Shown here piece after piece: positions 45,964 through 58,410 of a stretch of 64,000 bases of DNA; position 1 is the stretch's first letter, and every line of letters starts with the position of its first letter. The notes under the pieces were generated by a model that did not search any database, was not told where the DNA came from, and saw only the letters and a program-made list of their open reading frames with translations. The position numbers and the translations under genes were made by a program. The DNA is taken from positions 62,001 through 126,000 of the forward strand of contig JASANH010001533.1 of assembly GCA_030248295.1 (NCBI GenBank), in the 5' to 3' direction. Source of the DNA: Mesodorylaimus sp. YZB2_4 (lineage: Eukaryota; Nematoda; Enoplea; Dorylaimida; Dorylaimidae).

Positions 45964-47860
45964 CTGAAAAGGTATTCTTAATGAAAAGGGAAACGTAGCT
46001 GGAAAATCAGCAAGTTACTAATTAATGACTTCAACTGCAGGCGATCGTGACTAGTGAACCCTCGGGCTAACCTTCCGTTATTGAAGGGGCCCTGCGAAAA
46101 AATTGTCTTCTCACAGAAATGCGTGACGCGCATTTCTTCGTTATAAGAGACTTCGCTAGCCGCAGCACATGTCAGTCGCTTGAGCAGTACTGTAGTGGTT
46201 GTGTGTCATTGGCTTCCTCAAAAACACATTTGCATACCCGCCAAGAATCATATCCCAATAGCCAGCCTCGTTACCCTACTGCACTAATACATGAGCCCGT
46301 GTGTACACAGCCGAGATGACCGTTGAACATGTTTATGACGGTCGCGGCTTTTCATCGGATCGATACGACTCAGAGTAGTCCTCGCTTTCCCTTTCCAGGC
46401 GTGAGTCGTTGCTGGCGCCCGCCTGATAGCTTTCGCGGCAAGGTGGCCTTATTTAGCATCTAGGTCGGTTGTTTCTCTCAGAGCTAGGCTTTTTATTAGA
46501 GTCCGATGTTTTGAGCGCCTGATATTATTTGGACGATGTCCATGGTCCAGTAATAAAATTATTTCATGCGACTGCTATTTGCATATCTGGTTATATTACA
46601 GTATATTTCAGCAGTGATCTCAAAGGAGCTCGACAGTAATTGCAAGAATGAAATCCATACTGCCAAAGATCCGTTATTTGAGTATTGTATCCAATTCAAG
46701 ATAAACAAGATTCCGTCTTTCCTTTCCATTTCTAGAATCGATCTCCCTCGAGACAGGAATGGGTGAGCGATAGGCGCGAGAGTGCTATTGCCATCTTGCT
46801 GATCGTATCAATCTCGAGGGCCGCTCCATTCCTCTTTTCTGATCTGGGAGGCTGGGTTTTGTCTAGATTTCCAATAGCGGCCATAAATTTCAAAGTTTCA
46901 GTTAAAGGAGAGTGCTTGCAAGACTATTAGCTCGTCTGCGACTCGGGATAGAAGTCGATGGAAGAAACAGTCGCCCGTTTTGGTGCTAGCTTAAAGGCTG
47001 GACGCTTGTTTTTTTCTGATAACAGAGACTTGCGCGACCGCGTGTCATTCTCTGGGACTGAAATCGATGATGGCTAGGATGGATAGAACTAAGCTTTACG
47101 TATAAAAGCACTGGCAGGATAATTGCGCGTCAGTCTAGGATAATTGAAGAACTAGTTTTTTTTGAGCAGTTACTCACGCGAATGTGGAAGCCATAACATT
47201 TAGTTGTTTGACTTGAAAGAGCGCTTTCTGTGGAGAATGGGCGTGATCGCAAAACCGGTTTTTGGGGTGCCTTCTTTGGGCTCAGTATGCATGGGATTGT
47301 CGCCGAGACCTTGTACCAAATTGTGTGGTGTTTCTGCCGCCGCATGTGTACGTTTGTCACAAACAAATTCAGGGCGAGGGGGTGGTGGACGCCTAATAAC
47401 GTGGTTGTGTATTCGTGGGCGAAAGTAATGCAGTACAGTCGGTACTGCCTTGTGGATGTCCGACCGAGTCATTGTTACGGTATTAAGTGTTGGTTGAATG
47501 TACATGGGTAGGAGCGTGAGTTGGCAGGTCGCAACTTGTATCAACACGGGACCAAAGCAGTGCAGCATCGACCGGTCACCGCGCGTACTGTGTGTCACAG
47601 TCGACTGCATCTGTCTATTGAAAATTTTACTTTTGTACACATTTCATGAGCAGTGAAAACTTGTTTTCGCGTTACATTCACTACTTTGGCCTTCTCGAGT
47701 TTCGTATTCATTCTGGCACATTGTACATTGGGCGTGTTGTGTTTATTCATCTAGGTAGGATGTTATGACAGAAGTTGGGTGTGAAGAAGACATTTCGACT
47801 GTTTTCTTCTGACGAGCAGTCGGAGACGAGTGGCCAGTTAGGTGTCAGTAACGGGACAGT
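45964..47860. other. Stretch lacking the expected SLC26 5' exons
   Basis: I searched both strands for early SulP motifs and found none. Open segments with coding-like composition occur on the minus strand at about 46440-46337 (SNDSRLERESEDYSESYRS, stop) and 47057-46927 (after an atttcag acceptor). On the plus strand 46566-46766 could encode a 66-residue secreted peptide (hydrophobic start MRLLFAYLVILQYISAVIS, two Cys). None is well supported. Confidence 0.35.
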
Positions 47861-50800
47861 ATGGCGGCGCAAGTGCATTCGGGTGCTCCGATAGTGAGCA
47901 CTTACGAGAGATGCAAAAACCGAAGTTTGATCCTACCTCTTATGGTAATCATGTTTATCCTATTTGTGTCGTTCCATTCAAATCTAATATTGACTGTTCC
48001 ATGTTTAGGACGAGAGTAATTGGTCGGATACAACCAGAGCGGTTTTGTATTTCATCGCCCTCCTTTATTCTTTTTTGGGTGTTGCCATTTTGGCTGATGT
48101 TTTTATGTGCGCCATCGAACGCATCACCAGCACCAAAAGAAAAGTCAAATTGAAACCAGGCGAAATAGCAGATGCTGAAAATGGAAGCACTGTCACTGAC
48201 TACAAAGAAGTCTACATCTGGAATCCAACCGTAGCCAATTTGACCTTGATGGCTTTGGGCAGTAGTGCACCCGAAATTCTGCTATCCATAATTGAAATTG
48301 CAGGTTAGTAGCACGAAATATGTGTGCTCTGGAGTCTTTTTTTTAGAACTAATGTGCACAAAAAAAACCAGTGGTGCACCAACCGCCCTACTAGGCTTCA
48401 GTCACTTTTGGCACTAAAAAGACCACTTTGAACTAGCGTGAGTCAGGCACCTTGAAAATTTGTATTTCATTTCACTAAATTGCATGCTTTACTTGTCAGT
48501 CGCGTTGTGACTCTCGAGAATTTAATGTCAAAGTTGCTAAGCTTTTCAGTTTTTCTAAAGGCTGCCCGCCTTTTCAACCGGTGGTTTGAATAGATAAACA
48601 AAATTGAATCTGTCAGCCGACAAGTTTGGACAAGTGGCGCACAGAATACATTACTGGGCCCGTGTTTGACTGGTCTCGTCAGTCAGCGGATAGGCATAGA
48701 GCAGAGTTTGGCACTGGGGTAGTGTTATGAGGTGACCCTAACAGACGTGCCTAAAGAAGCGGGCAAAGACAGCCCTTCCCCTATCCCTGCTCTATCTTCC
48801 CTGCACTAGGCCCCAGCTCAACTTTGGACTATTTCAGGGAACGACTTCAACGCGGGTGATCTTGGTCCAGGCACCATCGTTGGTTCGGCAGCTTTCAATC
48901 TACTCGTCATCACTGCTGTGTGCATCGTCTCTGTGCAGAATGGAGAAACTAAAACGATCGAAGCGATTCTTGTGTTCATTACGACAACAGTGTGGGCCAC
49001 ATTCGCTTACATTTGGCTGATTATCATCCTTCTGGGTTTCTCCCCTTATGTGGTCGAAATATGGGAGGCCACGTTGACCCTCTTATTCTTCTTCGCACTC
49101 GTCATAACAGCGTATTTAGCTGATATCAAAATATGTGCTCGATTTCGAAAGAAGAAGCCCGTCACAGCCTCAGCAAGTGCCGGGGTACGAGAACCAGATG
49201 TGGCCAATTTGCGAGATGAGGACATCATGAAACCCTTGCATGATCTAAACGTAAGGTGATGCTTTGCAAGGACTGCACATCCAATGACTTTAATTTACAG
49301 GAAGATTTTGTCCTTCGTTGGCGTGACCCTCAGGGTAACAATGGCGAGTACCATCCCGAGTGGAGGGAGCTGCAGCGGGCAAGTGCTCGTGAGTATCCCG
49401 ATCTGTCTCCTGAAGATTTGGCAAAGTACACCTGCTGATTGAGTCATCTTCAAACACACCTCTAACTCCTCTCGTTTTTAGATTGGTAGCATACCGCATC
49501 GAGCAAGAGCGACCTCACAGTCGCCTCTGGTACCGTATCCAGGCCATCCGTCAATTCGCGTCATCAATCAAACGCAGAGAATTTTTCGATCCAGCTGCTC
49601 GGGCTGCCCAAGCTGGACCAGACGGAGGTCTGAAAACATCAGACTCGGTGTCTTTAGCTTCTGGAACGTTGCCGCAAGGTTTGTGCATGCATTCACCTTA
49701 GTTTAAGCTTTACATATTCAATTAGCATGTCTCTTTCTGTTGTCTTGGTTCGGTTTGGAGGGGGCACGGGGAGACTATAGGGAGACACACGTGTGGGCAG
49801 CTCTGAAAAAACTATTGAACGGAACCGCGAATAAGGTATGAACATGCCAATTTGAGTATCCCCGTTTTCCCAACCGTACGTGATCCTACTGTATTTCCAA
49901 TAATAGCTGACCTCGCATGAAATGCATGCTGATCGTGAGACCCATGGAATTCTGTCCTTTCTCACTGCCACGCATTTTCAAGGTTCCCGAAGACACTCAT
50001 TGTCTCAACATGCCCCAGCTTTGGAACGAGGAGGTAAATGATCGGAGCAGGGCGAACAAAGCTTGCTATGGTTTATCGCCTGACCATAGTTTGACTGTAG
50101 GGGCTGTTGCTAATCCACTCGAATGATCGGTTTCGTAACAAGGTGTTGAATTGGGCTGCGTAACGCTTATTCGAAAGGCTGCCGAACTAACTGTGAGCTG
50201 GAGTTGTGAGACTGCTTCGGGTACTGCTTTTTGCAAGACGCTTCATAAGGCGGCGGACAGCGTAGGCCGATCGGATCAAAACTCCATCGGACACTTCTCT
50301 CTTTTCACCCTGTTCCCTTTCAGGAACCTTGGTCGTACGCGGCAAACGTTTTATGGTGATCGAATTCGCAGCCCGTGTCTACGTTGCGGATCCGACTCGC
50401 GAAGACCGTGTTCGTCTGCGCGTTGTCCGTCGCGGACGCACTCACAAGAAAGTCATGTTCCGTTACGAGACTCTGAATGGAACAGCCAAGAAGAACACGC
50501 ATTACTTGCACAAGGCTGAAACATTGGTATTCCAACCAGGCGAGACAGAAAAATTATTCAGCGTCGACCTGATCAATGAGTCGCACGACTGGAAACCAAA
50601 CGAATTGTTTTACGTCAAGTTGGAATTAGATCCGACCATCGGGGATGAGCGTATCAAGATCGGTCAATCGAGCCCGGCCGAGATCGTCTATCTGCCGAAA
50701 GAGCCAGAACCAGTGCAAGTTGAGTTCGTAAAAGGCCATGCTGTCGTGCGAGAAAACGAAGGCGTCGTCCGATTGGCTGTTATTCGTAAAGGAACCGTCA

Positions 50801-52355
50801 AGGTAGGCTGACTGATACAGCCGCGCTTTAGTTGAACCAAATAAGCAAGTTTACAGGAAGCGTCCCTGGACGCCGGTGGGTTATCGGTAAGGGATATGCA
50901 GGGATATTGCTGCACAGCTGCATGTGACCACGGCCAACTTTTTGGTGCCTTTCTTCTCCTGCATTGCCAGCGTTGTGCACATTTCTTAGGATGCTCCTTG
51001 GCATGCAATTGCACTGCGCACCGTGCTTGCAGTCTAAATGAGTAATTGCATGAGCCATGTATCTACCTTTAAGCCCAGCTCTTTTTTCCGCTTAGCCCGT
51101 TACTGGTGATGCTTTTTTAGGAAGCTGTGTCGGTAGAATGGTCGACAGAAGACATAACGGCACAACAAGGCAAAGATTACGAAGGCAGTAGAGGCGAGTT
51201 GCACTTTTACGAAGGCGAACGAGAGAAGTATTTGGACATTCCCATAATCGATGATGTGGAGGTGGAGAAAACGGAGACCTTCGCTGTCATGTTGACCAAC
51301 ACGTCCCACGGAGCTACCGGCCGCTTGAACCGAGCCATTGTGACTATCCTGAACGATGATAGAACTAGCAGGTAATGGTGGTATATGTAGGTTTTCTGCG
51401 CTCTGTGATATTTGAAATATGGGTGCTACTATCTCGATCGACTTTGTAGGTTCTTGACAAAACTTGACAAAATGGTCCCACGCGTACTGGATTCGATGTC
51501 GTTAAGCGGTCGATCGTGGTACGACCAGATCATGGCGGCTAGCTCAGTCAATGATGGTGACACCAGCAACGCTACTCTGATCGATTGCTTCACGCACATA
51601 TTGTCATTTCCATGGAAAGTTCTGTGCGCACTCGTGCCACCGCCTCGTATTTGGGGAGGGTGGTTGGCATTTGTGGTAGCTCTGGCTTTGATCGGAGTCT
51701 TGACGGCCATCATTGGTGATTTGGCATCCGTATTTGGATGTACGGTGGGCTTATCGGACGCCGTCACCGCCATTACATTCGTGGCATTAGGGACCAGTTT
51801 GCCGGACACATTCGCATCTCGCGTTGCTGCAGTCATGGTAAGCAAGCTTGTCCTTGATCTCGGTGTGCGCACACCTTACCCTTCCCTAAGCACCAAGCAT
51901 CTTTCGGTTCGGAAAATACAGGTTGGCTTAAGATTTGAAGAAGACACACCGCACCCTGACTATTACAGATCGCATCATGGCTTGGATGCTTTTAGGACAA
52001 GACGGCGGACAATGCCATTGGGAATGTGACCGGCAGCAATTCAGTCAATGTGTTCCTTGGTCTCGGCCTACCATGGTTTGTGGCCTCGATCGTGTGGGCA
52101 GTTCGTGGTCAACCATTCAAAGTAATGGATGAGAACAACTCGACCATTGGATTCAGTGTTACAATTTACACAGTTTTCTCTCTAATCTGTATCGCTTTGC
52201 TGTTCGCTCGCCGCTACTTACCCATATTCGGTAGGGCCGAGTTAGGCGGACCTACTTTGAGTAAGTGGCTATCAGCTGTATTTTTGGTCTTTTTGTGGTT
52301 TTTATACATTCTCTTATCGTCCTTACAAGCGCACAAGCACATTTCCGGCTTCTAA
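47861..52355 (+). CDS. Na+/Ca2+ exchanger (NCX/SLC8, Calx type)
   Basis: Nine exons: 47861-47944, 48009-48303, 48838-49250, 49301-49425, 49482-49678, 50324-50802, 51121-51371, 51450-51837 and 51996-52355. They join in phase to 863 residues, typical for NCX. Plasma-membrane antiporter exchanging three Na+ for one Ca2+. The N-terminal part has CKNRSLILPL and TM1. The alpha-1 repeat contains LTLMALGSSAPEILLSIIEI (residues 106-125), continuing into DFNAGDLGPGTIVGSAAFN. A large cytoplasmic loop follows with two Calx-beta domains: exon 6 (ARVYVADPTREDRVRL region) and exons 6-7 (acidic DYEGSRGELHFYEGE, IDDVEVEKTETF). The alpha-2 repeat holds ITFVALGTSLPDTFASR, then GNVTGSNSVNVFLGLGLPW. The protein ends soon after the last membrane helix. 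ATG 47861 gives a short N-terminus and no obvious cleavable signal, unlike vertebrate NCX1; an upstream exon is possible. Confidence 0.95.
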
Positions 52356-53044
52356 TTTTGTGAGTACACTATCAGCTATTAATCTCTTTGATATTTCGTG
52401 AGTTGTGACGCGTATGATCAGCTACCCCGTCGTGATATCTTGAGGTTGTATTGCAGTTTGATTTACGCAATTTGTGTATTGTAACCTCCGCTGCAGTCTC
52501 TCGCTGGCGTTGTGCGTAGTTAGTATGTTAGTGAAATTTGGCAGCCAGTGTCTGCATAGTGATAAGCAGTCAAGAAATTGTGCAGGTTCTGTTTTTAGGG
52601 TTGTCGTTGTTAGCACAAAGATATTGTTTTACGTCTGGCACAATGTTATTTGGTTAGTGATGTGGCTTTGGAGTGTTCGTTTGTGCAAAGTCGCACTGCA
52701 GTTGCAATGCTCTATGAATAAGAAAATTCGTGCTCTATTAAGGATGCTGTTTTGAAAATTCTGAATTATGGCGGAATTACACATTCTAAATCGAAGTTCG
52801 ATTCTTGACGTTGATCTATATAGCAATTGTAAGAACCACTGCCAGGCAAAGTGTAATCTGATACAGAAAGAGAACATGATGTCCACGACTTTGTCATATT
52901 TTTCATTCTTTCAATGTCATATCACGTCACAGAGGTTCTCGTTGTAAAATTGCAGGCAAGCAAGAAATCCTGAAAATATGATATTGAAGCAGCTCCCGAC
53001 TTCACAGATGACCTTCTGTTCGTGCTCAATTGAGAAATCCTTCT
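52356..53044. other. Intergenic region between convergent NCX and receptor genes
   Basis: Shared 3' flank of the plus-strand exchanger and the minus-strand receptor. There is no further gene. Confidence 0.5.
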
Positions 53045-54163
53045 TCAGTCATTCCTCGAATACATTTCCTTCACAGCCGTCGCGGACACCTTCTTACTCT
53101 CGCATAGTGCCCATTTAGGCAGGCAGGCTTCTCTGATATCATCGTTGGTAATCAATAAGACTAGCACATTGGCAAATACATCTAAACTCGAGCATATGCC
53201 GCCGTATGCCGTGACTCTTGGCTCGACCGATCGTGGGACATAGCTAGCCAAGAAAAACAGCAGTTTCGATGTCAAAGAGAATGAGCAGTGCATGAGGACC
53301 AGACTACGGAGAACCGGCATCAGTTTCAAATGTCTTTGCAAAGTTAGATTTTTACTCTGGGCTTCACTCTGGCCTTCAGTATGACCGGGAGGGCCGTGGC
53401 CCTGTTCCTTAGCTTGACCGCCAGTACCCCCAGGCGCTGTCGTCTGACTTGAACAAATGATCTTTCGGACTTTGCATCGGACGTGAAGCAATAAAATGCA
53501 ATAGAGCAGTATGACCACACCGGTCATGACGAAATCAATGCTTTGCGAAAATATATTATAGGCGATATGAGGTGCACTGTACAAGTTCAGACATTCGACC
53601 AGATCGAGTAGATTGCGACCAAAATAGGATGGCACCATCTTGATGACAACGACGGAAACAAATACGATAATGCAAGCATAAACAGCCGACTGCGTTGTAA
53701 GATGGCGGTAGTAATTCGAAGCCATAATAGCCATGACTCGATCGACCACAAGCATAAACACTAAAGAAATTTCCACCGTCCAGCAAGTCATCGATATGAA
53801 GTGTAAGCTATGACACGTGATTCGTTTTTCATAGAAGGGTGCGATACCCACTTGCCTCAGTGAACGATATATGGCCATGAAGAGAAATTGAATACATTGC
53901 AACGTTCGACAGAAGGTCAAAAAACCGACAATAACAAAAAACCGATTCCGAAGTTTCTTCTGACGAAGAATGCCCGCCCAAATAAAGATACTGCACGCGG
54001 TCGTGACCAGGCCAGAAAGAAAGCCGTAAAAGAAAATTAATTGGATCCATAATTCGATTGAAGAGATACCACAATCGATGGAATTTGACAAAGTTGTGTT
54101 GTTTGTAGATAATTCAAAAACCGTTTGACCAAACACGGGTAAGTCAAAAAAACCAGCCGACAT
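53045..54163 (-). CDS. Orphan seven-transmembrane receptor 1, intronless
   Basis: One exon from ATG 54163, 372 residues. Seven hydrophobic segments at about 36-64, 74-98, 118-146, 160-178, 205-227, 287-309 and 321-339. The N-terminus has sequons (NNTTLSNS) and no signal peptide. Cys117 before TM3 and Cys191 in loop 2 can form the usual disulfide. The TM3 end reads VVDRVMAI in place of DRY. Intracellular loop 3 carries a Gly/Gln-rich insert (241-272). TM7 ends LLITNDDIRE, without NPxxY. This is a rhodopsin-like or nematode chemoreceptor-like GPCR; I cannot assign it to a named family. Ligand unknown. Confidence 0.82.
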   Translation of the reverse strand: MSAGFFDLPVFGQTVFELSTNNTTLSNSIDCGISSIELWIQLIFFYGFLSGLVTTACSIFIWAGILRQKKLRNRFFVIVGFLTFCRTLQCIQFLFMAIYRSLRQVGIAPFYEKRITCHSLHFISMTCWTVEISLVFMLVVDRVMAIMASNYYRHLTTQSAVYACIIVFVSVVVIKMVPSYFGRNLLDLVECLNLYSAPHIAYNIFSQSIDFVMTGVVILLYCILLLHVRCKVRKIICSSQTTAPGGTGGQAKEQGHGPPGHTEGQSEAQSKNLTLQRHLKLMPVLRSLVLMHCSFSLTSKLLFFLASYVPRSVEPRVTAYGGICSSLDVFANVLVLLITNDDIREACLPKWALCESKKVSATAVKEMYSRND

Positions 54164-57100
54164 TGTAGCAGAGGTTACAGTAACCTAGCCGTGTGCAATC
54201 TTTTTACTGGCTCCCCTTGAAACAGCGCAATAGACAAGAAGCGATCGAAATGAAATTTTCACATTTCACTGCTTAAAAAACATGCACTTGCCATGCGGGG
54301 AGCACGTAGTCATCTGGGGCAGGTGACAGTATAGGCCTTTAGGGCAAATTCTGAACTACGCATTGTCAGACACGCTCATTCGCGTATTTGAAACGGAAAG
54401 CCTTGTTGCCAACGCATTTTGAAAAAAAGAGTCTGAGCTCCCAGGACTTGAGGCCTGAAAAAGTGAGAGCTCGCAGTGTGGTCGTGAGACATTCTCACAA
54501 TCGTGTTCTCATTAGAGTTTACGTTTTCAAGAAACGGCACCGGATTCTCTGTGATCAATAGACCCCTTTTAGGTATGAGACCAAGCAGGTGAGGTGGAAA
54601 AAGAACCTAAAACACCTTTCAAGCTCAGGTTAATTAGCTGGACAGGTAACTCATCGTCAGCACTACCACGGGCGGGTGCAAAGAGTGACTTTTATACTGT
54701 AGCTGGTTATAAGCTTTCATGGTTCATGAGCTATTTAGCTTATGTCGTTTCTTCCCCAAGCTTTTCTAAAATGGATACCATCTAGGCATGAAATTAGCCA
54801 TCACAGGAGACGAGGTTGAAAACGATGATGCTCCAATACTTCTAGCCGTCTACGATCTTGAAGATGATCGAATGATTTCTTTAAGCCAATGAACACTTCA
54901 CACACTGCGATGCCGCAAAGTTCAAGCAGTCCAGCTGGCTTCAGTCCTCCCTTGACTTGCATGAATACAATCAGCAAGAAGCACAAGCTCTCATCTACTG
55001 CATGCACTCCGCCAGTGCTAAGGGTCATCTATAGTGGCTTTGGCCAATTGGCGACCAATCCAAGGATGTCACATCGTGAGATGTGGACAGAGTATGGCAG
55101 CTGCGTATGTAGAGGGACTTTTGTGAGCGCAAAATTCGAAACAAGCTTTAGTGACAGAAGGCAGGTGCAGACGTAGACTTAAAGTATAGAGTCGCAAATG
55201 GCCAGTTCAAGTGCAAGGTTGTACTATAGATATGTTTCTTGCCTCAAAAGATGTGATGCCTAAAAAACTCTGAATTATGCCTGGAATCAGGTGGGCTTGC
55301 CTAGCCCCTTTGTCCCAATCAGCTATAACCATCGACTGGGTGTGCATGGGGGTAATGTAATCCTAGCCAGCAGAAATGATGGAATGATGGAATGATGCAG
55401 AAATGTATAAATGCCAATGGTCCAATGGGCTACGCAAAGAATTATGAGCGAATTCATTGTCTTTCATGGACAAATAACAATTCTCGAAGAGCATATGGGC
55501 GATTCATTCTTCGCGAACTAGTGTTTTCTACACTTCATTGTATAAACCAAGTTCTAGGCTGATGTGGGAAAGAATATCAGGTGAAATGTTTTCAGGTTGG
55601 ATTATTCTGATTTTCTTCTGTAAGTTTCCGTTTTTTATCCTCCAGCGTTTTGCTCAGTTCCAGGTTCGACAATGGGTTCAAAGTTCGACCCCTAACCCAA
55701 CCCAAAAATTTTGGAATCGAACCCAACTCACCTCCAAACCCATTTTTGAGAAGTCAAACCCAACCCATTCGCTAGTGAACCCAACTCCAACAAATTAAAA
55801 CCCATATTTTTTAAAAAATACACTATAACCAAAAAAAGAAGCACTTTTGTTCACAGAAATACTGTATATTATCAGTATGACGCACATTTCCTCCTCACCA
55901 ATATTTCTGGCGTCCAACTCCAAACATTTGCAAAATCTGGAAAGGCAATCTTGCAAACCGTTGTGTCGAAATCTAACAAAACTGGACATTTCAATTTGTT
56001 TCTAGGTGTGAAAGAAAGCTATGTGAAAAATATTGGGGGCATCTGGCGAACTGGTCAGCAGTGGTCAGCGTCTGATGCCCTGGTATTTTCAAAAGTTCTT
56101 CTGGATATCTCAAATTTTTTGGGAGAAAAAACCGTCACCTGAGTGTTGGAAGCTCAAACTCGAAGCCCACAACCCGAAAAGCTAGTTTGGAAAGAGCCCT
56201 GCGAGTTTATCTCAACGACCGGGCTCCTTATTATCAAGAATTCAAAAATGTTCAGGGCCTTCGGACATCGCTGATCAGTTGGCCAGACGTCTTTGATATT
56301 TTGCAGAAAGCTTTCTTTTGCACCTGGGAGCAATCAACAAATCACAAAACACAGTCACATCACAAACAAATCACAGAAAATTATTTTCTGTTTCGTAAAG
56401 TTCGACTCAACAGTTTGCGATGTTCCTCAGTGAGTCATCCATGTTTTCCCTGGTCTCAAATAATAATAATGAGAAGATGACTTGAAACTCTAATTATGAG
56501 CAAAAAAGGAAGCATCAGTGCAGAATATTGATCTCATCTCATTTATTACATTATAGAGTGACTGGAGAAAAATTGCGCGGTAGTTCGTTGTTTGCCTACG
56601 GTTATTGCAGAAACCATAAAATGTCGGATCGGATCAGATGGTTCAGATTGGATGATCGGATCCAAATTTTCGGAAGGTGATTTTTCTGATTGGATCGGAT
56701 GCTGAGAAATTCACCTATTTGTTTAATAACCTGTGTACATATCGCCTTGCAAATAGCTATCTTTTGAGACTACCTTATATCTGCCTTTTCGATACTTTTT
56801 TCCAAAGGTCAGCGCTCTGTCTCCAAGTTTGTCATAGGCCATGTTTTTTCATGATCTCTCTCTCTCTCCTGACCTGTGGATCGAAAAAGTGCAAAATCGA
56901 TTTATCCCCAAAACGTTGCTGTCAGCGGAGGCTTTTTGCAAATTCGACACCACCCTAACTTGCAGTAAAACAAAAGTATGGACATTACATAGAGTCATGA
57001 GAGTGGGATCGATTGATCTGGATATTTTTCCGTGTTATAGTTTGACCTATAATAAGTCGTGGACGATTTAGAGATGGGATAAGTTCTAAAAAATCGATGG

Positions 57101-57390
57101 TTTTATATTTTTGAATGATTTAGTTTTTTGCAAAGTTGGTGACATTATTTTACCGAGAAGGCCTCGCATTTGCCCATTTTAAGGTTATTATGATAGTTCT
57201 ATAGAAAAGAACGAGCTTTATCCTGCATAACAATGTAGTATATGCAGGCCGACCGATATCTACTTCCTGCACTTATGTGAGCTTATTGTCATAAAAATGT
57301 CGTCCGTCCTGTTTACTCAAAATTCTTGGACAACTATGGACACCCCATAGTTTAGACTAGTCCCATACTTGCTTGCCAAACAATGAGTAT
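54164..57390. other. Gene-free stretch with simple repeats
   Basis: No gene is seen. Contains ggaatgat repeats (about 55378-55396), a cccaaccc-rich tract (about 55685-55800), ggatcggat-type repeats (56625-56700) and a short ct microsatellite near 56862. The upper end is the 3' flank of the receptor at 57391. Confidence 0.5.
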
Positions 57391-58410
57391 TCACTGCTTA
57401 CGCACATGCGCCTCACACCACTCTAATAGCCTCTTGAGCACTCGGCGTGTCTTCCTGTCAAGACAGACAATGACGCATGTGTCCCCAGTATCGCACATCA
57501 TACGTATGATATTCAGAAGAGGACCAAAGACGATAGCATCGCAGCTATTGCATAAAGGAATAGCGTAAGCCGCAGAATAAAAAGCAATATGAGATAGAGT
57601 ACTGGTGCCAGTGAAGACAGACTGCGTCACAACCAAACGAAACAGAGCTCGTTGAGTTGCCCTGGTGTCAGCCTTCCGTTGGGCATCACGATGGCCACCT
57701 GTATTGCAACTGATCACTTGGAGCAATCTTTTCTTGTTAATCCTGACCAAAGCAATGTTGCAGCCGATCAGAGACAGCAGGCCAAGGACTCGAGCCAGGT
57801 TGCACAAGTAATCCAGACCAGATGCCAACGGTGATGTGACGTAGGCAATGTCCGTCTGATAGATGTAGCTGCTCGAATTGGTTGCGACGAGTTTGAATAG
57901 ACGAACATTGTACGGAGTGAAGGAAAAAGCTAAGCTACCGCTGATCGCGAGTGCGAGTCTTCGATTCTTTTTTTGGTTAATAGCTTTGTGGAGTAATGGT
58001 TCCATAAAAGCGAATACCCGATCAGGTGCCATGCTCACTGCGAGCAACAGTGTTACAAATCCAAAGCCATGGCAAATCGGAATGGCCATATGAGCAGAGT
58101 AGAACATTAGGACATAATTCTCTCGAAACCAAGTTTTACCCTGCTTTTCATCTCTGCCCCACTGAACACAAATCAAAAGTGCTGTGAAGGCCAACACGTC
58201 CATAGTATTAGCAGTCGTTTGGTACTCTTGATAAAAAAAAGCTTTTTCAGTTTTTGATTGCCGACTGAATGCCCACAAACAGAGCCCATGGCCTGCAAGA
58301 GCGATAACGAAATAAAAAGGAGCGACAATTTGAGAATACAAACGAAGAACTGCGGGCAGTGTCCAAAACCGATCGGCTTTCAGACACAACGTAAAATTGA
58401 GGGACGCCAT
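57391..58410 (-). CDS. Orphan seven-transmembrane receptor 2, intronless
   Basis: One exon from ATG 58410, 339 residues. Membrane segments at about 26-49, 66-82, 106-133, 152-168, 205-223, 257-281 and 286-305. The TM3 end is SMAPDRVFAFM, a DRV variant like receptor 1. TM6 begins with basic RALFRLVVTQSVF. The short tail is basic and has C-terminal Cys. It lacks an NPxxY motif. It is clearly different in sequence from receptors 1 and 3, so this is not a recent tandem array. Nematode-type chemosensory or peptide GPCR by inference. Confidence 0.8.
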   Translation of the reverse strand: MASLNFTLCLKADRFWTLPAVLRLYSQIVAPFYFVIALAGHGLCLWAFSRQSKTEKAFFYQEYQTTANTMDVLAFTALLICVQWGRDEKQGKTWFRENYVLMFYSAHMAIPICHGFGFVTLLLAVSMAPDRVFAFMEPLLHKAINQKKNRRLALAISGSLAFSFTPYNVRLFKLVATNSSSYIYQTDIAYVTSPLASGLDYLCNLARVLGLLSLIGCNIALVRINKKRLLQVISCNTGGHRDAQRKADTRATQRALFRLVVTQSVFTGTSTLSHIAFYSAAYAIPLCNSCDAIVFGPLLNIIRMMCDTGDTCVIVCLDRKTRRVLKRLLEWCEAHVRKQ

